A stretch of DNA of 64,000 bases from Phlebiopsis flavidoalba (Eukaryota; Basidiomycota; Agaricomycetes; Polyporales; Phanerochaetaceae): assembly GCA_035772785.1 (NCBI GenBank), contig JAOCPU010000004.1, positions 1 to 64,000 of the forward strand, written 5' to 3'. The notes beneath the pieces were generated by a model. That model saw only the letters and a list, made by a program, of their open reading frames with translations. It searched no databases and had not been told where the DNA came from. Positions 34,875 to 45,909 of the stretch are shown piece by piece. Every line of letters starts with the position of its first letter. Position 1 is the first letter of the stretch. A program made the position numbers and the translations under genes.

Positions 34875-37124
34875 ATGTCGCAGTCATCTGGGAAGCAAGT
34901 TATGTCTGGTCTTCGGACCGTCAAAACGAGACTTTTCCTCGAACTCGGTCGCAGCCTCAAGCAGTCAATCCAGTGACCTTACAGAACCTTCGCGTCAACA
35001 GAAACTATCTGCGCAGGAACGGCGTCTCAAGCTTGATTCAAGACGCGCTGAACGGCGTCACGGCTCCTGTCGATAAGAAAAACCCTTTCAAGTCCGAGTG
35101 GTGACAGTGGCAAGTACGGTCTCAGCTGGTCTGAAACGACCTTCGCCTGCGGAGAGTCAGTCCGGATCAAAGAAAAGACAACTACCATCTTCATGGAGCG
35201 AGAAAAAAAAAAAACAAGGACGTTGCATCCTACTCAAGTTCACGAGCTCTGTCCGTGTCCTCATCAGCCAATAACACCTCGAAGGCAATCATCTCCGTGG
35301 CGTCCTCATCAAGCTCCTCCTCGAAACCTGCAGCAGTCTTCCTTAGCCAAGAACAGACGCACATTTTGAAGCTAGTAGAGAGTGGCGAGAGTCTATTTTA
35401 CACAGGAAGTGCTGGTGAGTTGCAACCCATTACCGAACGACCCGACGCGTCTCTGCTCGCTTGACTCTGACCGGCTTTCCTTACGCCCTCAGGCACGGGA
35501 AAGTCTGTGCTGCTGCGCGAAATTATCAAAGTATTACGGAAACGTTACTCAAAATCTGCGGATGCCGTAGCTATCAATCACCGCGTCGACCGGTCAGTAA
35601 CACGTTGTACACTTGACAGGGGTGGTGGATCGATGCATATATGCAGGTTATTGCCGCATGTAACATTGGCGGTGTCACTATCCACTCGTTTGCCGGCATT
35701 GGTATTGGCATAGACTCAGCCGACCAGTTGATTTCGAGGATACGCGTAAAGAACAAGAAGGCCATGTCCCGCTGGCTAAGGACGAAAATTTGATCGTTGA
35801 CGAGGGCGAGTCAATTCGCCGCAGAAGCGTGTTGCCACTTGGTGCTGAAGCTTTTTGTGGCCAGCCTGTCCATGGCTAGACGGCGATCTCTCTTTGATAA
35901 ACTAGCTGAAATCGGAAGCAAGATTCGGAAACACCCCCTAAACCGTTTGGTGGCTTGCAAGTGGTTCACAGATGCACGCATTTAGACTGGTGGGTTCTGC
36001 CACTGCTAACCTCGCGACCAACCAACCACAAAGGTTATTGTGACAGGAGACTTCTTTCAGCTGCCACTCAGTTGCGAAGTCAACAGCGGGAAGTTTCGCG
36101 CTTTGAGGTCCCGAACGCTGGAAATCGTCAATTAAGAAGACGTTCAATTTGACTAAATTCTTTTTTTTTTTTCTTTTTTTTTTTTTTCGCTTCTTTTTCC
36201 TTTTTCACTGTTTGAAAAACGACGTCGAACGGTTCTAACAAGGTACCCGCATGAGAACCATCAACACGGACCAACTCCCACAACCCCCCCCCCCCCCAAC
36301 CCCCCCCCCCAACACGGAAACCCATGAGTAGCATACCGTCCGGTGCGCACTGGGAAATCTTTGCCTGACTTTGGAGGCAGGTGACGAGAAGACTCCTAGC
36401 TAACTTCATGGATCCAGGTAACTGACTTTGAAAAGCGGGTGCACACATTTTCCATTCCGTACGTCCGGAACTCACTGTTTTACGTTCCCTTATCGTACAG
36501 GTTATGCTCATCAAGAACATGGATGAGATGAACGTCAACGGCAGCATGGGGACCATCGTCGAGTTCATCGAACCTCAGAACTACCTCACTAACCCAGATG
36601 ACCCTTTCACCATCAACACGAAGCCACCGTCCGAAGCCCGGACCAGCGGCCGGCAAGGGAAAGAGCGCAGGGCGTGGCTCAGAAGTGGCCCGTGGTAGAG
36701 TTTACGAATCCGAAGCGGAGGATGCTCATCCAACCCGAGTCGTGGAAAGTCGAGTTACCAGATGGTGAAGTCCAGGTTAGCCGCACGCAAGTATGTGGTC
36801 GTTGCCTCCTTGTTTGACGTGTCAACGACATACTGATGCCGTGTGGCAGCTTCCGCTGATCCTCGCATGGGCCATGTCCATTCACAAGTCACAAGGCCAG
36901 ACATTGGAGCGTGTCAAAGTTGACCTTGCCAGGATATTTGAGAAGGGTAGGCGGACAATTTCAACCGTAAAAGCTGTTCTGACGTCCGGTTTGAAGGTCA
37001 AGCCTACGTGGCGCTGTCGCGAGCTACCTCGTTGGAGGGGCTTCAAGTGCTCAATTTTGACCCGGCGAAGGTTGGTTATCACCGCCGCCAGTACGGACGT
37101 GATCTTTCTGACAGCATATACTAG
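34875..37124 (+). CDS. PIF1: PIF1-family 5'-3' DNA helicase (frame-disrupted)
   Basis: PIF1 helicases unwind DNA and G-quadruplexes in nucleus and mitochondria and restrain telomerase. The ATG at 34875 starts [20 protein letters not shown]; a Ser/Lys-rich N-terminal region follows. Helicase motifs: [20 protein letters not shown] then [14 protein letters not shown] (Walker A, split by an intron at 35415-35492); a second intron near 35590-35648, then [25 protein letters not shown] (Walker B, about 35790) with one base missing; [24 protein letters not shown] (about 36033-36065), then a frame slip to [40 protein letters not shown] (36502-36560); [20 protein letters not shown] (36852-36911); and, after a 50-nt intron, [20 protein letters not shown] (about 37001-37060). 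T and C homopolymers at 36161-36310 interrupt the middle. It is convergent with RIT1. Confidence 0.92.
36161..36310. repeat. T-run and C-run homopolymers inside the PIF1 locus
   Basis: A T tract broken by one C occupies about 36161-36187. Two C tracts (about 36284-36297 and 36300-36310, separated by AA) follow. They sit between the NLTKFF and LANFMDPG segments, where an uninterrupted PIF1 would encode conserved sequence, so they are more likely assembly artefacts or intronic tracts than coding sequence. Confidence 0.7.
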
Positions 37125-37404
37125 GTGCAAGCCGCACCCTAAAGTCGCAGATAATGGAGCAAGACCTTAGAGACCGTTCCTATCTAAGTCAAATAGCGAG
37201 TGCGAGAAGCTCGGAGTGTGTATTTTGTCGGGCCTTTATTTTGGGACGTCCGCGCTGCCTGTCTAGGCAGCTCTTGCCGTATACATGACTATAGATTCAT
37301 GACAACCGACCGGATCCTCACCTCGATGGCAGATGCCGCTCTCGAGACTCTTCTGCCCGGTCAATTTTCCCACGCCTGCACGCGTCAAATCTTGTCAGCT
37401 CGCG

Positions 37405-39248
37405 TTACCGGCTTCGCAGGCCTGGCGGCGTCATCAGGTACTTCATTTACTCGCTTGAGTGTGGCTCTCGATGGTTTGCCTGTGGCCTGCTAGCGATTAT
37501 CGTCACTGCAGGCGAGTACTGATAGATCTTTTGTCTACCGCTACCGCCAGTGTCGCTGATATATTAGAGCTTCGCCTCTGCGTATAAAATGTTCTAGACG
37601 ACTCACTCTGACTCGTACCGCCGGCGACGCAATCCATGAACTGCCGTCGTCGTCGAAAAGCGTTTGAAGGGCAGTGAGGGCCACGCCAACGCTCGCGTCT
37701 TTCCCACTATCGCAGCAGATGCATGACCGCCGCGCCCTGTGACAGATGTGCAAAGCGTATGAACTGCATCGGACTGCTGCAGGTAGGACTAGCGCTCCAA
37801 GAAACTGTTTCCTGGCCTTTCTTGTCCTGTCGGAAGTTCCAGATTGAGAACGTCCTCCCGCGAATGTTTTTTCACTGGTCGCCGACGGCGGCCCTGAGTC
37901 GGCTTCTCGGTGATGAAGACATACGCAATCTGCCGCGTCTGAATTCGGAAGTCGGGAAGGGGGAGGCTGTGACACATCAGATGCACGTCCAATCAACAAT
38001 CTGCCTTTGTACTTTGGAGACGGATGTTGGCGCGACGTGCCACGTTGTGTGATGAGCCATCGCATGCTCAGCGACGAGCTCCTGAATCACTTCAGGAAGT
38101 GAGGCGCGGTCGGTCGCTAGAATACGATCTTTGTTCGCCCAGTAAATCTCTGGTGTTAATCCCTGTGGGAGAGGCCCTGCTGCTCATCCAGTACAAGGTA
38201 GCTGTGCAGATAAAACATACCTCACCCCACAATTCATAGATCATCACCTGAGCCTTGGACAGTATATGCACTACACCGCCTTCGAACACGCCGTTCGAGA
38301 CCGTCTTCAATATGTTTAGAGACGCGGATATGCAGATGATGGGATGAAATGGCCGTTACAGACGGTGGAGGTAGATGTGGATAAGATGAGGTGGAAGGGG
38401 TTATCCAGAATGGTCGCAGTGGGAAATCAAGGTCTGGCAGGGTCGTAGGAAGAGTTCTGTAAACGACACCGTGCACTCTCGGGGAATGTCTATACTCATA
38501 TTGCGAGGATCGCCTTACGTTCAAGGCAACAGCCCACTCCTGTAGGTTTGTCTCAATCTGAGTATGTTCCTGACGACTGACAGGCGGGACCGGCGAAGTG
38601 TATAGGGATGTATCCCATTGGTCCGGTCTTACCACGACGCAATTTGATAGCTCGGTTGATCACCGAGCACCAGATGGGTACCGTCTTGGAGAGTGCGTCG
38701 GGGCATCCGTTTCCCCGACCTTGTGGCGTCCACTAGGAGAAATCTAGTCAAGTGTGAACGTAAGTCAGGATGCTCGGGATGATTTGCCCACTCTATGATC
38801 AATGCGTACCCGCCATACTCAGCGATACAGCGGCAAGTAAATGGGCATTGCGTGGGCCGTCGGACGATTGAAGCTCCAGTTGTTTAAAGTGACCATCTGT
38901 TGATTTAAAGTACGCTGCCTTCTGGGTGGGCCTACGGTATCCACTTAGTGTCGTCTTTTGGAACTGCTAGGAAGCCCAAATCGGATCAGCTTACGATGGT
39001 TTGGCAGTAATCAGCGTACCAGGGCACCACAACGTAGATTCGCTACCTTCGAGATGAGCATCGCATAGTCGTAACCGCTTCTCAGTTCCACTCACGGCGA
39101 TGAGTGGGAGATTCTGGTATTAGCCTCCCGAACTTCAAATTCTCACAAATTGGCAATCCTCAGCAATGGAGTGGACGCGGTTGTAGAGATCCAGCGACTC
39201 TCTTCGGATGTGGGCGAGAGCTTTGCCTTCAATGTCCCTGTCATACAT
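37405..39248 (-). CDS. RIT1: tRNA A64-2'-O-ribosyl phosphate transferase (RIT1 family)
   Basis: RIT1 adds a 2'-O-ribosyl phosphate to A64 of initiator tRNA-Met, keeping it out of elongation. Reading down from the ATG at 39248: MYDRDIEGKALAHIRRESLD, LYNRVHSIAEDC; a piece with NLRCGA and WYADYCQTI (about 39000-39040); AAYFKSTDGHFKQLELQSSD and GPRNAHLL (about 38840-38925); LVDATRSGKRMP with DALSKTVPIWCSVINRAIKL in the next frame (38640-38735); PVPPVSRQEHTQIETNLQEW (about 38540-38595); FPLRPFWITPSTSSYP; HIEDGLERR; YTVQGSGDDLIYELWGE (about 38225-38275); NLELPTGQERPGNSFLER (37800-37855); the C-terminal phosphatase-like loop ICCDSGKDASVGVALTALQT (37655-37715); then SRPQAN, TLKRVNE and YLMTPPGLRSR with a TAA at 37405. 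Nearly the full family length is present, interrupted by frame slips. Confidence 0.92.
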
Positions 39249-40187
39249 CATATTGTCATATATTTACCTTACCTATAATCCACCCATACAGGTTCCTAGT
39301 GATACTCCAGAATAAAGGACCATGAACTTCACAGCAAGCAAAAAAGCTAAGGCACGTGACAAGGCGTCTATCCCTTTGTGGCGTTTGCCATCAAGGCCGC
39401 GTTGATGCGGGCGCACCGCCTATGATTTGCGGCCAAGGACAACTGGCAATATTCAATTGGGGCCTGTGATGGAGCATAACAGCACATGCCTGGTCCACTG
39501 CCAACATCTCCAATCAGTGTGACAGACGGTTGGCGTATGCTAGTGAGAGGAAGAGACATGGCTCATCACTTGAGGTGCGCGCTCCCACATTGAATCGCCA
39601 GCGGTTGCATACTTACTCATTGAATTCATCAGTTGTCAACCAGAGGGAAGCCACCGACTCAGCGTTGTGATTAAAAATTGCATGTGATCACAGGGACCAC
39701 TCTGCGCCATCAACACGCATTACTACTACAATTGGTAGCGTCGAACGTCACTAATACTGCTGCGACGCAAAGTTCGGCAGAACAGGCGTGTACCCGCCCG
39801 AACCATTCATGATATCGTTGTCGAAGAACCCCTATTGCTAAAAAGCCTCGCAAAACCTTCCCGCCAGGGTCGTAGCATCCATTACTGTCAGGAGCATAGT
39901 GCTAATTGTCTTCCAAGACCGCTCAGTTGAGACTCCACGACACTTGCGAACCTTGTACGAACCTCGACCTCACTCATATATGACCATTTGCGAGCCCTGA
40001 CCTCACTCATCCATGCTATGTCTGCGAACCTCGGATTAACACGACTGATTTGAACTAGGCGGTGTTTTTAATTTATAAGTTACCATGATGCACGAGAGAA
40101 ACGAACGTCCATGGCGTACTACAAGCACAAAATGTCGCAAAGGTCACAAAGAAAGAACAAACTCGTAAAATCCCCAGAGGGTCCAAC
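39249..40187. other. Intergenic region with short degenerate tandem repeat
   Basis: Promoter side of RIT1 and 3' side of the aspartic protease. Apart from the tandem repeat near 39.95-40.03 kb, I see no supported element. A long minus-strand frame at 39368-39559 has no recognisable motif. Confidence 0.35.
39942..40034. repeat. Degenerate ~32-bp tandem repeat
   Basis: Two adjacent copies share cgaacctcgacctcactcat and cgagccctgacctcactcat (about 39958-39990 and 39990-40023). Each is followed by an AT-richer spacer with an atg motif. A partial third unit, cgaacctcgg, begins at about 40024, and a partial copy (gcgaacct) precedes the array at about 39946. The units differ at several positions, so it is an old or error-laden minisatellite. 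Confidence 0.6.
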
Positions 40188-42390
40188 TCATCCCCCAAAG
40201 CCATAGTGTTCCCCTAAGTTCGGGTGGTACTCCTCGCCTCGTACGCCTCCGCCTCCTTGAACCTCACGGAGCGCATAGCGATCGACCCAATGCTCCGCGT
40301 GCGCGCACCCGCCTTGACGTGGCCCCCGATTCGCAGACACGGCAACGAGAACCAATAAACACAGAGCAGCAAGCCGACGAGGATGTTGCCCGCGAGCAAG
40401 CCAACAATGACGGGACCGTACTTGTCGACGAGGTCGTACAGCTTCTGCGCGCTGTCGCTGCTGCTGCCGGCCGGACGGAGGGCTCGGACGCCTCGGCGGG
40501 AGGCGCTGCTTCACGCGCAGGTCTTGGAGGCGCTGTCGTCGGTGGTCGAGTTGGTCGAGTTGGCCTCGGCGTTGGCGAGGGTTGATGAGCGTCTGGGGGT
40601 CGATTGTGGGCGGCAGCGGCGGCGAGGGGCTTTGCCGCGCGAGACGTTGAAGTCGTGGTAGGCCTCGTTTGAGATCGGGCGTGGTCGGAGGAGCTGGACG
40701 AAAAGGGTTGGGCGGTCGGAGCCGTTGCCGTAGTCGAATCTGATTGGTAATGCATAGATTTAGTCTCTGAAACGTAGCGAGCAGGGGGGAAGTGCCTTAC
40801 GAGGCGTAGACGTTGCGGAGGAAGCATCACCAAGCACTGCGTCGAAGCCGGAGAAGGAGTCCGGGTCGAGGGTGAGGTATTGGTAGGTGTTGTAGCAGAA
40901 TGTCCCATTCTCGATATTGCCACTTTGGTCCTGGATCTCGGTGGTCGCAACGAACGTGAGGTCGAGAAGGGTGTGAACAAGGGAAGTCATTACCGCTACA
41001 AACAAGGAGCACAGATTAGACAAATGCACCAAATGTCAAATTCGTTGGGCGAAAAGACCTACCCCAAGAGTAAACGTGAGGTTGGGTCCGTGCCGTCGCA
41101 AGGCACGATGCCACTGCGGAGGTGTTCGTCGTCGCGGCTTAAAACTTGACCGCACGCCGGGATCAGAGCTGTAAATCGGTGTCGACGGGGGCGGGGCGGG
41201 CAGGGGCAAGGTGGAACGTGAAAAAAACGTGAAGGCCGGTGTCGAGGAGGACCGCGATCTTTGCCCTTTAGGGACGGTGTATCGATGGACGACAGCGTTG
41301 AAATGGAACGGGGCGTTGTTCGGCCGCCATGCCGTCGAGGGGCACGCTCCAGCGGCTCGTGGTCGCCTGCCGGTAGAGCGGCGGCTGGTCCGTAATCGTC
41401 AGGAAGGCGTACGTCGTGGTCGGAGAATTGATGGAGCGTTGCCGGAACGACGTCTCGTCGAGGTCGCCGGTGCGGGTCGAGCCGGACGTCGAACGAGTTC
41501 GTCCCCCGGGCCCGGGGGCGTCTCGGGTTTGACGTCGAAGTATGTTCGTGATGGGCTGTTGCGGGCCCAGCGTCCGAGTCGTTTAACGCGAAGGGTCTTG
41601 TCTGGTAGTCTTCGAATTTGTGATCGGCGAAAAGTTGGCCCGTCCGGTCCAAAGGCGAGGGCCTTCATGATAGGCACGCACTGAGCGGCCTATGGTCAAA
41701 GAAGTGATAAGTCCTGCGCGGAGGACGGCGTTGATGAACGCTAGAACCGGAGTTAGAGAAGCTGTGAGAATGTGATCAGTGCTTCATTATACCTTGGCCT
41801 GGGACTGTGAACCCTCCAACAGGGAAAAGGTGGCAAAGACAATAGGTCCTTCGGCAACACCTTGTCCATAACTTCTCAGTGGCGATGATTTCGGTAGTGT
41901 TTCGTGATTTCACTATGGGGGCGCCGGGGGAGTAAACCCACAGATCGTCATGGAGCCGGTCTCGCATTTGGACGCTAAAAGCTAAAATGAGGCGATGGTC
42001 ATGGCCAAACACATCTTTCAAACAAAGGCTTTGGTCGAGGACCTGACTTTAGTCCACCAATATCAACGTCGCACCTTGGTCACTGAATAGATAGAGATGA
42101 GTTTGATTACCAAAACCGCGCGAGATTGGGAACTATCACGGCACGATGACATCTTGGAAAAGTCTAAAACGGAAAACTGGGGGCCCTGGGCGGACCCTGA
42201 CGGACCCGAGGCTTGTAGCTGGGAGAAACCCCGCCGAGGTTCAAGCATGGCCGCAACGAAGGCACGCCTGTGCCCGTGCCCTTCATCGACATGCCCGCTG
42301 GCGCGGCACTTCCGCACGGTTGGCAGGCTCGCGCCCCGGCCGAGCGCCGCTACAACGCGAGCGCGAAAAAGGAGGAAGTTGCTGCTGAAG
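40188..42390 (-). CDS. Pepsin-like (A1) aspartic protease with C-terminal membrane anchor
   Basis: A secretory-pathway aspartic protease. The minus-strand start at about 42385 gives MVPSAATSSFFALAL, a possible signal peptide. The first active-site region reads DDLWVYSPGAPIVKSRNTTE at about 41900-41960; the Asp-Thr-Gly-Ser just before it is garbled (ETGS in one frame). YGQGVAEGP/GGFTVPGQ follow, then IMKALAFGPDGPTF near 41650 and GDLDETSFRQRSIN (about 41430-41470). The region IAVLLDTG (about 41230-41255) carries the second catalytic Asp. FCYNTYQYLTLDPDSFSGFD and AVLGDA (40810-40900), VYAS and YGNGSDRPTLFVQLLRPRPI come next. The C-terminus has NSTNSTTDDSASKTC, then a hydrophobic helix VGLLLCVYWFSLPC (about 40330-40400) and a short cytosolic tail with RFKEAEAYE, ending near 40188. 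Substrate is not predictable. Confidence 0.8.
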
Positions 42391-42549
42391 GCACCATCTG
42401 CCGGTTAGAGAGCGAACGAGAACGAGGAACGAGGAAGGAGAAAGAGAAAAAGAAACAGGCGAGGGGGTGGAAGAGGACGGGAGGAGGGGATGGCGTAAAC
42501 CTCACGACATCCCGCACTGTGCTTTAATACATCTCTGCGTGTCTGGCGT

Positions 42550-44270
42550 CCCCGCGATGCGAAGGCACAGCACCGACACGCGCAATCGACGCTCGGTTCG
42601 CGCGAAATAACATTTCACGCGTTGATCCTTGTTTGTGCGGCCCAACCTACGACGACCCGCAGCATACACAGGCCGCAATCAAACACGCCGGCTTGCATGC
42701 ACGCCGCACGGGCGCACTCAGGGCTATGTAGGGGTCCCTCCCATCACGAACAAGATGCCAACAGGGGGGGTCGTGCGGAAAACCGGTTCGCGTTCCAAGA
42801 CAATGCACCTTTGTTGGCTTTCTTCATGGAGATGCGGCTCGGCTGCGATCACCGTCGGCCCCCGCGCGCTGCCAGACGAAAATACCGACGCGCTCGAGCT
42901 CGCTTGCGCGTCCGCTGCACCTCACCTCGTCGCCATCGCACCCTCGTTGCCGGACTCGTCTCCTCATGTCGTGTGCCGGGCGGAGGCGGTGAGCGCCCTT
43001 CGCGACGTGGTACTATGCTTGATGGTCCCTGGGACGCGGGGCGGAATGCATTTTGATAAAAGCCATGGCTATCCGGAGCGGCTTGGCACTGCAATGAGAC
43101 AGCATCGAAATGCGCATTCGAGCCCCGACGACGCCCGGACGACGGAGACGCAAGGGTAGGTTAATCTCTATTTTTTTGCACAACAAAACGGTAGGCCGGG
43201 CGTACGGCGGGTGAAGCTGTACATGTACTTCCCAGTGCACGTCAGCGAGACAGGACACCCGAGAGAGCCTTGCTCACCGAGGGCTGTAGCAGACAGGCCA
43301 ATGCACCTTTTTGCGTCATCGTAGGCACGACTCTCTGCGCGAGTGTTTCCCATTCGCCAGAGTTGATCGTGAATGCACATTGTCATTCCCCTCTTTGCAG
43401 CAAGCACTTGCTGAATGTAGATGGTTCGCGTTTACGAAGTCCACGGTGTTCCGAACTTCGAGTTATAGTGAAGCCCAACTAGGGAATCTGGGATCTCCAC
43501 TCGCAACCTGGATGCGCTCGCCATTCAGCGTATCGACCACACTATCCGTAAACCGAAGCTTACGCGTATTCGGAGATTCGGATTATGGCGGCACGCAGCC
43601 ACAGAGATGTGCCCACTCTGCTCGAGGGTCCGTGGATGCATATGTACAAGGTTTAGAAGCACCCCGGGTCACTCGGGAAATCGAAGGCCCTTAATGAATC
43701 GCAAATGCCCCAGCGATTGAAGGAGGTTAAGCATCGCAAGGGCGCATGTCGGCCGTTCCCATGGTTCATGTAAGCGTGTAGTCGGAGAAGACTTCGGTCG
43801 TGCACACATGATGGGTATCCGCAGTGATGTTCATTGGTGGATAATCTATAAGTACAAAACTACAAAAAAAAGTAGTGCTAAGGATGTACGGCGAACACAA
43901 CACCATGACAAACTCCACCGTCTAGAGTAGGGCATTTCTCAAGTCGCCCAACTCCTCGTTGATTAGACGAGTAGAAAGGTGTTTGCTATTGGCGCGTCAC
44001 CAGAACCGGTTGCAGGGTGGATGCGTTATGCACTGCCCGGGCAGAAAGGCGCCATCGAAGGGGTTTTCGGACGAGAGAAGAGAGGAGGAACGGAGAGCTC
44101 GAGACGTCGGACAGCCTACAGCGTAGGCGAGGCACGGGGAGAGAACTGAATGTATTGGGTTTCGGGCGTGGCGGGCGGAACGAGTCGGGCGGTGTAGATG
44201 GTGGTCAAAAGCTTTGGGTGAAAATTTCGCTCTTTATGCTGCCGCCCGGCGGAGATTGAAGATGAGTCTC
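42550..44270 (-). CDS. Possible F-box/LRR-type or other globular protein (tentative)
   Basis: On the minus strand, from about 44260, Ser/Pro/Arg-rich sequence (TFSSLPVPRLRCRLSDVSSS) is followed in changing frames by LLQSLGHLRFIKGLRF (about 43700), then PNLRIRKLRFTDSVVDTLNG and ERIQVASGDPRFPS (about 43490-43580), and LEVRNTVDFVNANH (43420-43460). The leucine-spaced, aromatic-rich segments recall the LRR part of basidiomycete F-box proteins, but no F-box was found. A + strand alternative exists at 42629-43159. Identity unresolved. Confidence 0.3.
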
Positions 44271-45909
44271 ACGCCACCGCGCGCTGGGCGTCTCCAATCT
44301 ATGCGCGCCTCGCTTCTTCCCCAGTCCCGAATCCCAGGCTGCTACTCGTCCCTACCTTCTCAACATCTCACAGACACGATACCTCGCCCACTTGTACAGA
44401 GGGACATGTTCTGCCACAAATAGACTGCTAGATAGAAGCCATAGAAGGTCTGTTCAGCAAGTCGGCTTTCTGTTCAGTCCGGCCGCGACAACCCTCAGGC
44501 AGTGCCTTTAACCCCCCCTGCCCCTTGTACCCAAGCTGCGGGCCTTGCCCCGTGCACATCTCTAGGCGTAGTTGTTACCCAGGCCGCCAAATAAGGTCCT
44601 GGTTCGCGCCTCGTTTCCGCGGGCGCTTCCCAGCCTGCCTAGGCCCGACAGCACCGAATGGGCACTCTCGTATGCTGAAAGAAAGAACAGCGGTGCAGAC
44701 CCGGGTCTGGCCGGTCGGAGCTCACGAATGTCGTTGCGCCACAGTCTAGACAAGTCCACGGGTTAGCAGAGGTGTGCATGAGCGAGTGTACATCGGCGAC
44801 GGCGGGGGAGGGACGACGACGGGGTTGCGCGGCTGATGCGGGGGGGGGGATGGGGAATATATGATAGAGTTGGCGTGGTGGCTCCGTGGATGTCGCGCGC
44901 GGGGGGAAAGGCTCAGAAGGCGGCTGGGCGCGGTCTGGAGCGGGTGTGCGGAATCAGGTATTGCCGCTTGGCTTCGCGTAGAACGTCATGGGCTAACTGC
45001 AACCAGCGCTCCTCCGGGACGTCTCTGCGTTGCTTGTGCACTGCTTATATATACGCTCGCGGAGGGATGGCCCCAGACCTCTCCCCCGCACGACGCTGAG
45101 CCCATTCTCTGCTAACACCCACAGCTGTGCACGACCGCTACAGGACCGCTTGTTATACCCCACCCAGACCACCGCACGCACCAGCCCATGAGCATTTACC
45201 CCCACTGCGAGCAGCGCACGCGATCTGCGCACGCCGCACCCACCCCGAGCGTAGGACCACACCTTTGTCGCGTTTCCGTCCGCAGGACACGACGACGCAC
45301 ACGCCGCGGCACCAGAGTACTGGGGACGGCCGCTCGCCGCATCCCACACACCGGACCGTGCGGCGGAAAAAAGAGCTCCTTCGACCTCCGGCACGTCTTT
45401 CAAAAGCAGCGGGCCTACAGCCCCCGCTGCGAATCTCTTATCGAGGTTGTAGAGAGCAGCCGGGCCACGCGTTTGCAGTACGGCCTCGGGAAGTTACGAA
45501 ATTCGCTCTGACCGACTCGTGAGTGAACCTTGTTTGTATGACATGTGGAGAGCGTTGGAACTCACCTCCACTTCTCCCCAGGACGCTATGACCTCATGCG
45601 CATCGCGAAACGCGCATCATGAACACCGGGACACTTGTGCCTGTGTACGAACTTGCATGACGAGAGACAGTGCAGGGGGTTACTATGTCATTGCTAGGGG
45701 TACGACAAAGAAGAGAAAGGGAAACAAAGGGCCGCTTGTATTATATTCTATCAATCGTCGAATAGTAGGCCTGGAATATCTGTATAATATACATCAGCTA
45801 ATGTGCACACGGTCTTGCCTTGTGAAACGACGCACCTTCGAACTCGTATCTTCCTGCGTGGGCCCAAACTGCGTCTCCCCATCATCATACAAGTCAAAAC
45901 GTTACTCTC
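44271..45909. other. GC-rich region without a resolved gene
   Basis: Competing frames on both strands around 44836-45522 are GC-rich and Arg/Pro-rich, as expected for shadow translation. A + strand stretch, FQKQRAYSPRCESLIEVVES, near 45400 and its minus-strand counterpart are both possible. Nothing can be named. G runs (44840-44849) are present. Confidence 0.25.

Noticed and set aside
34875..37124. PIF1 copy as part of a Helitron transposon
   Set aside because: No Rep (HUH) domain, no 5'-TC/3'-CTRR termini and no terminal hairpin were seen; the gene has introns and an ordinary neighbour (RIT1).
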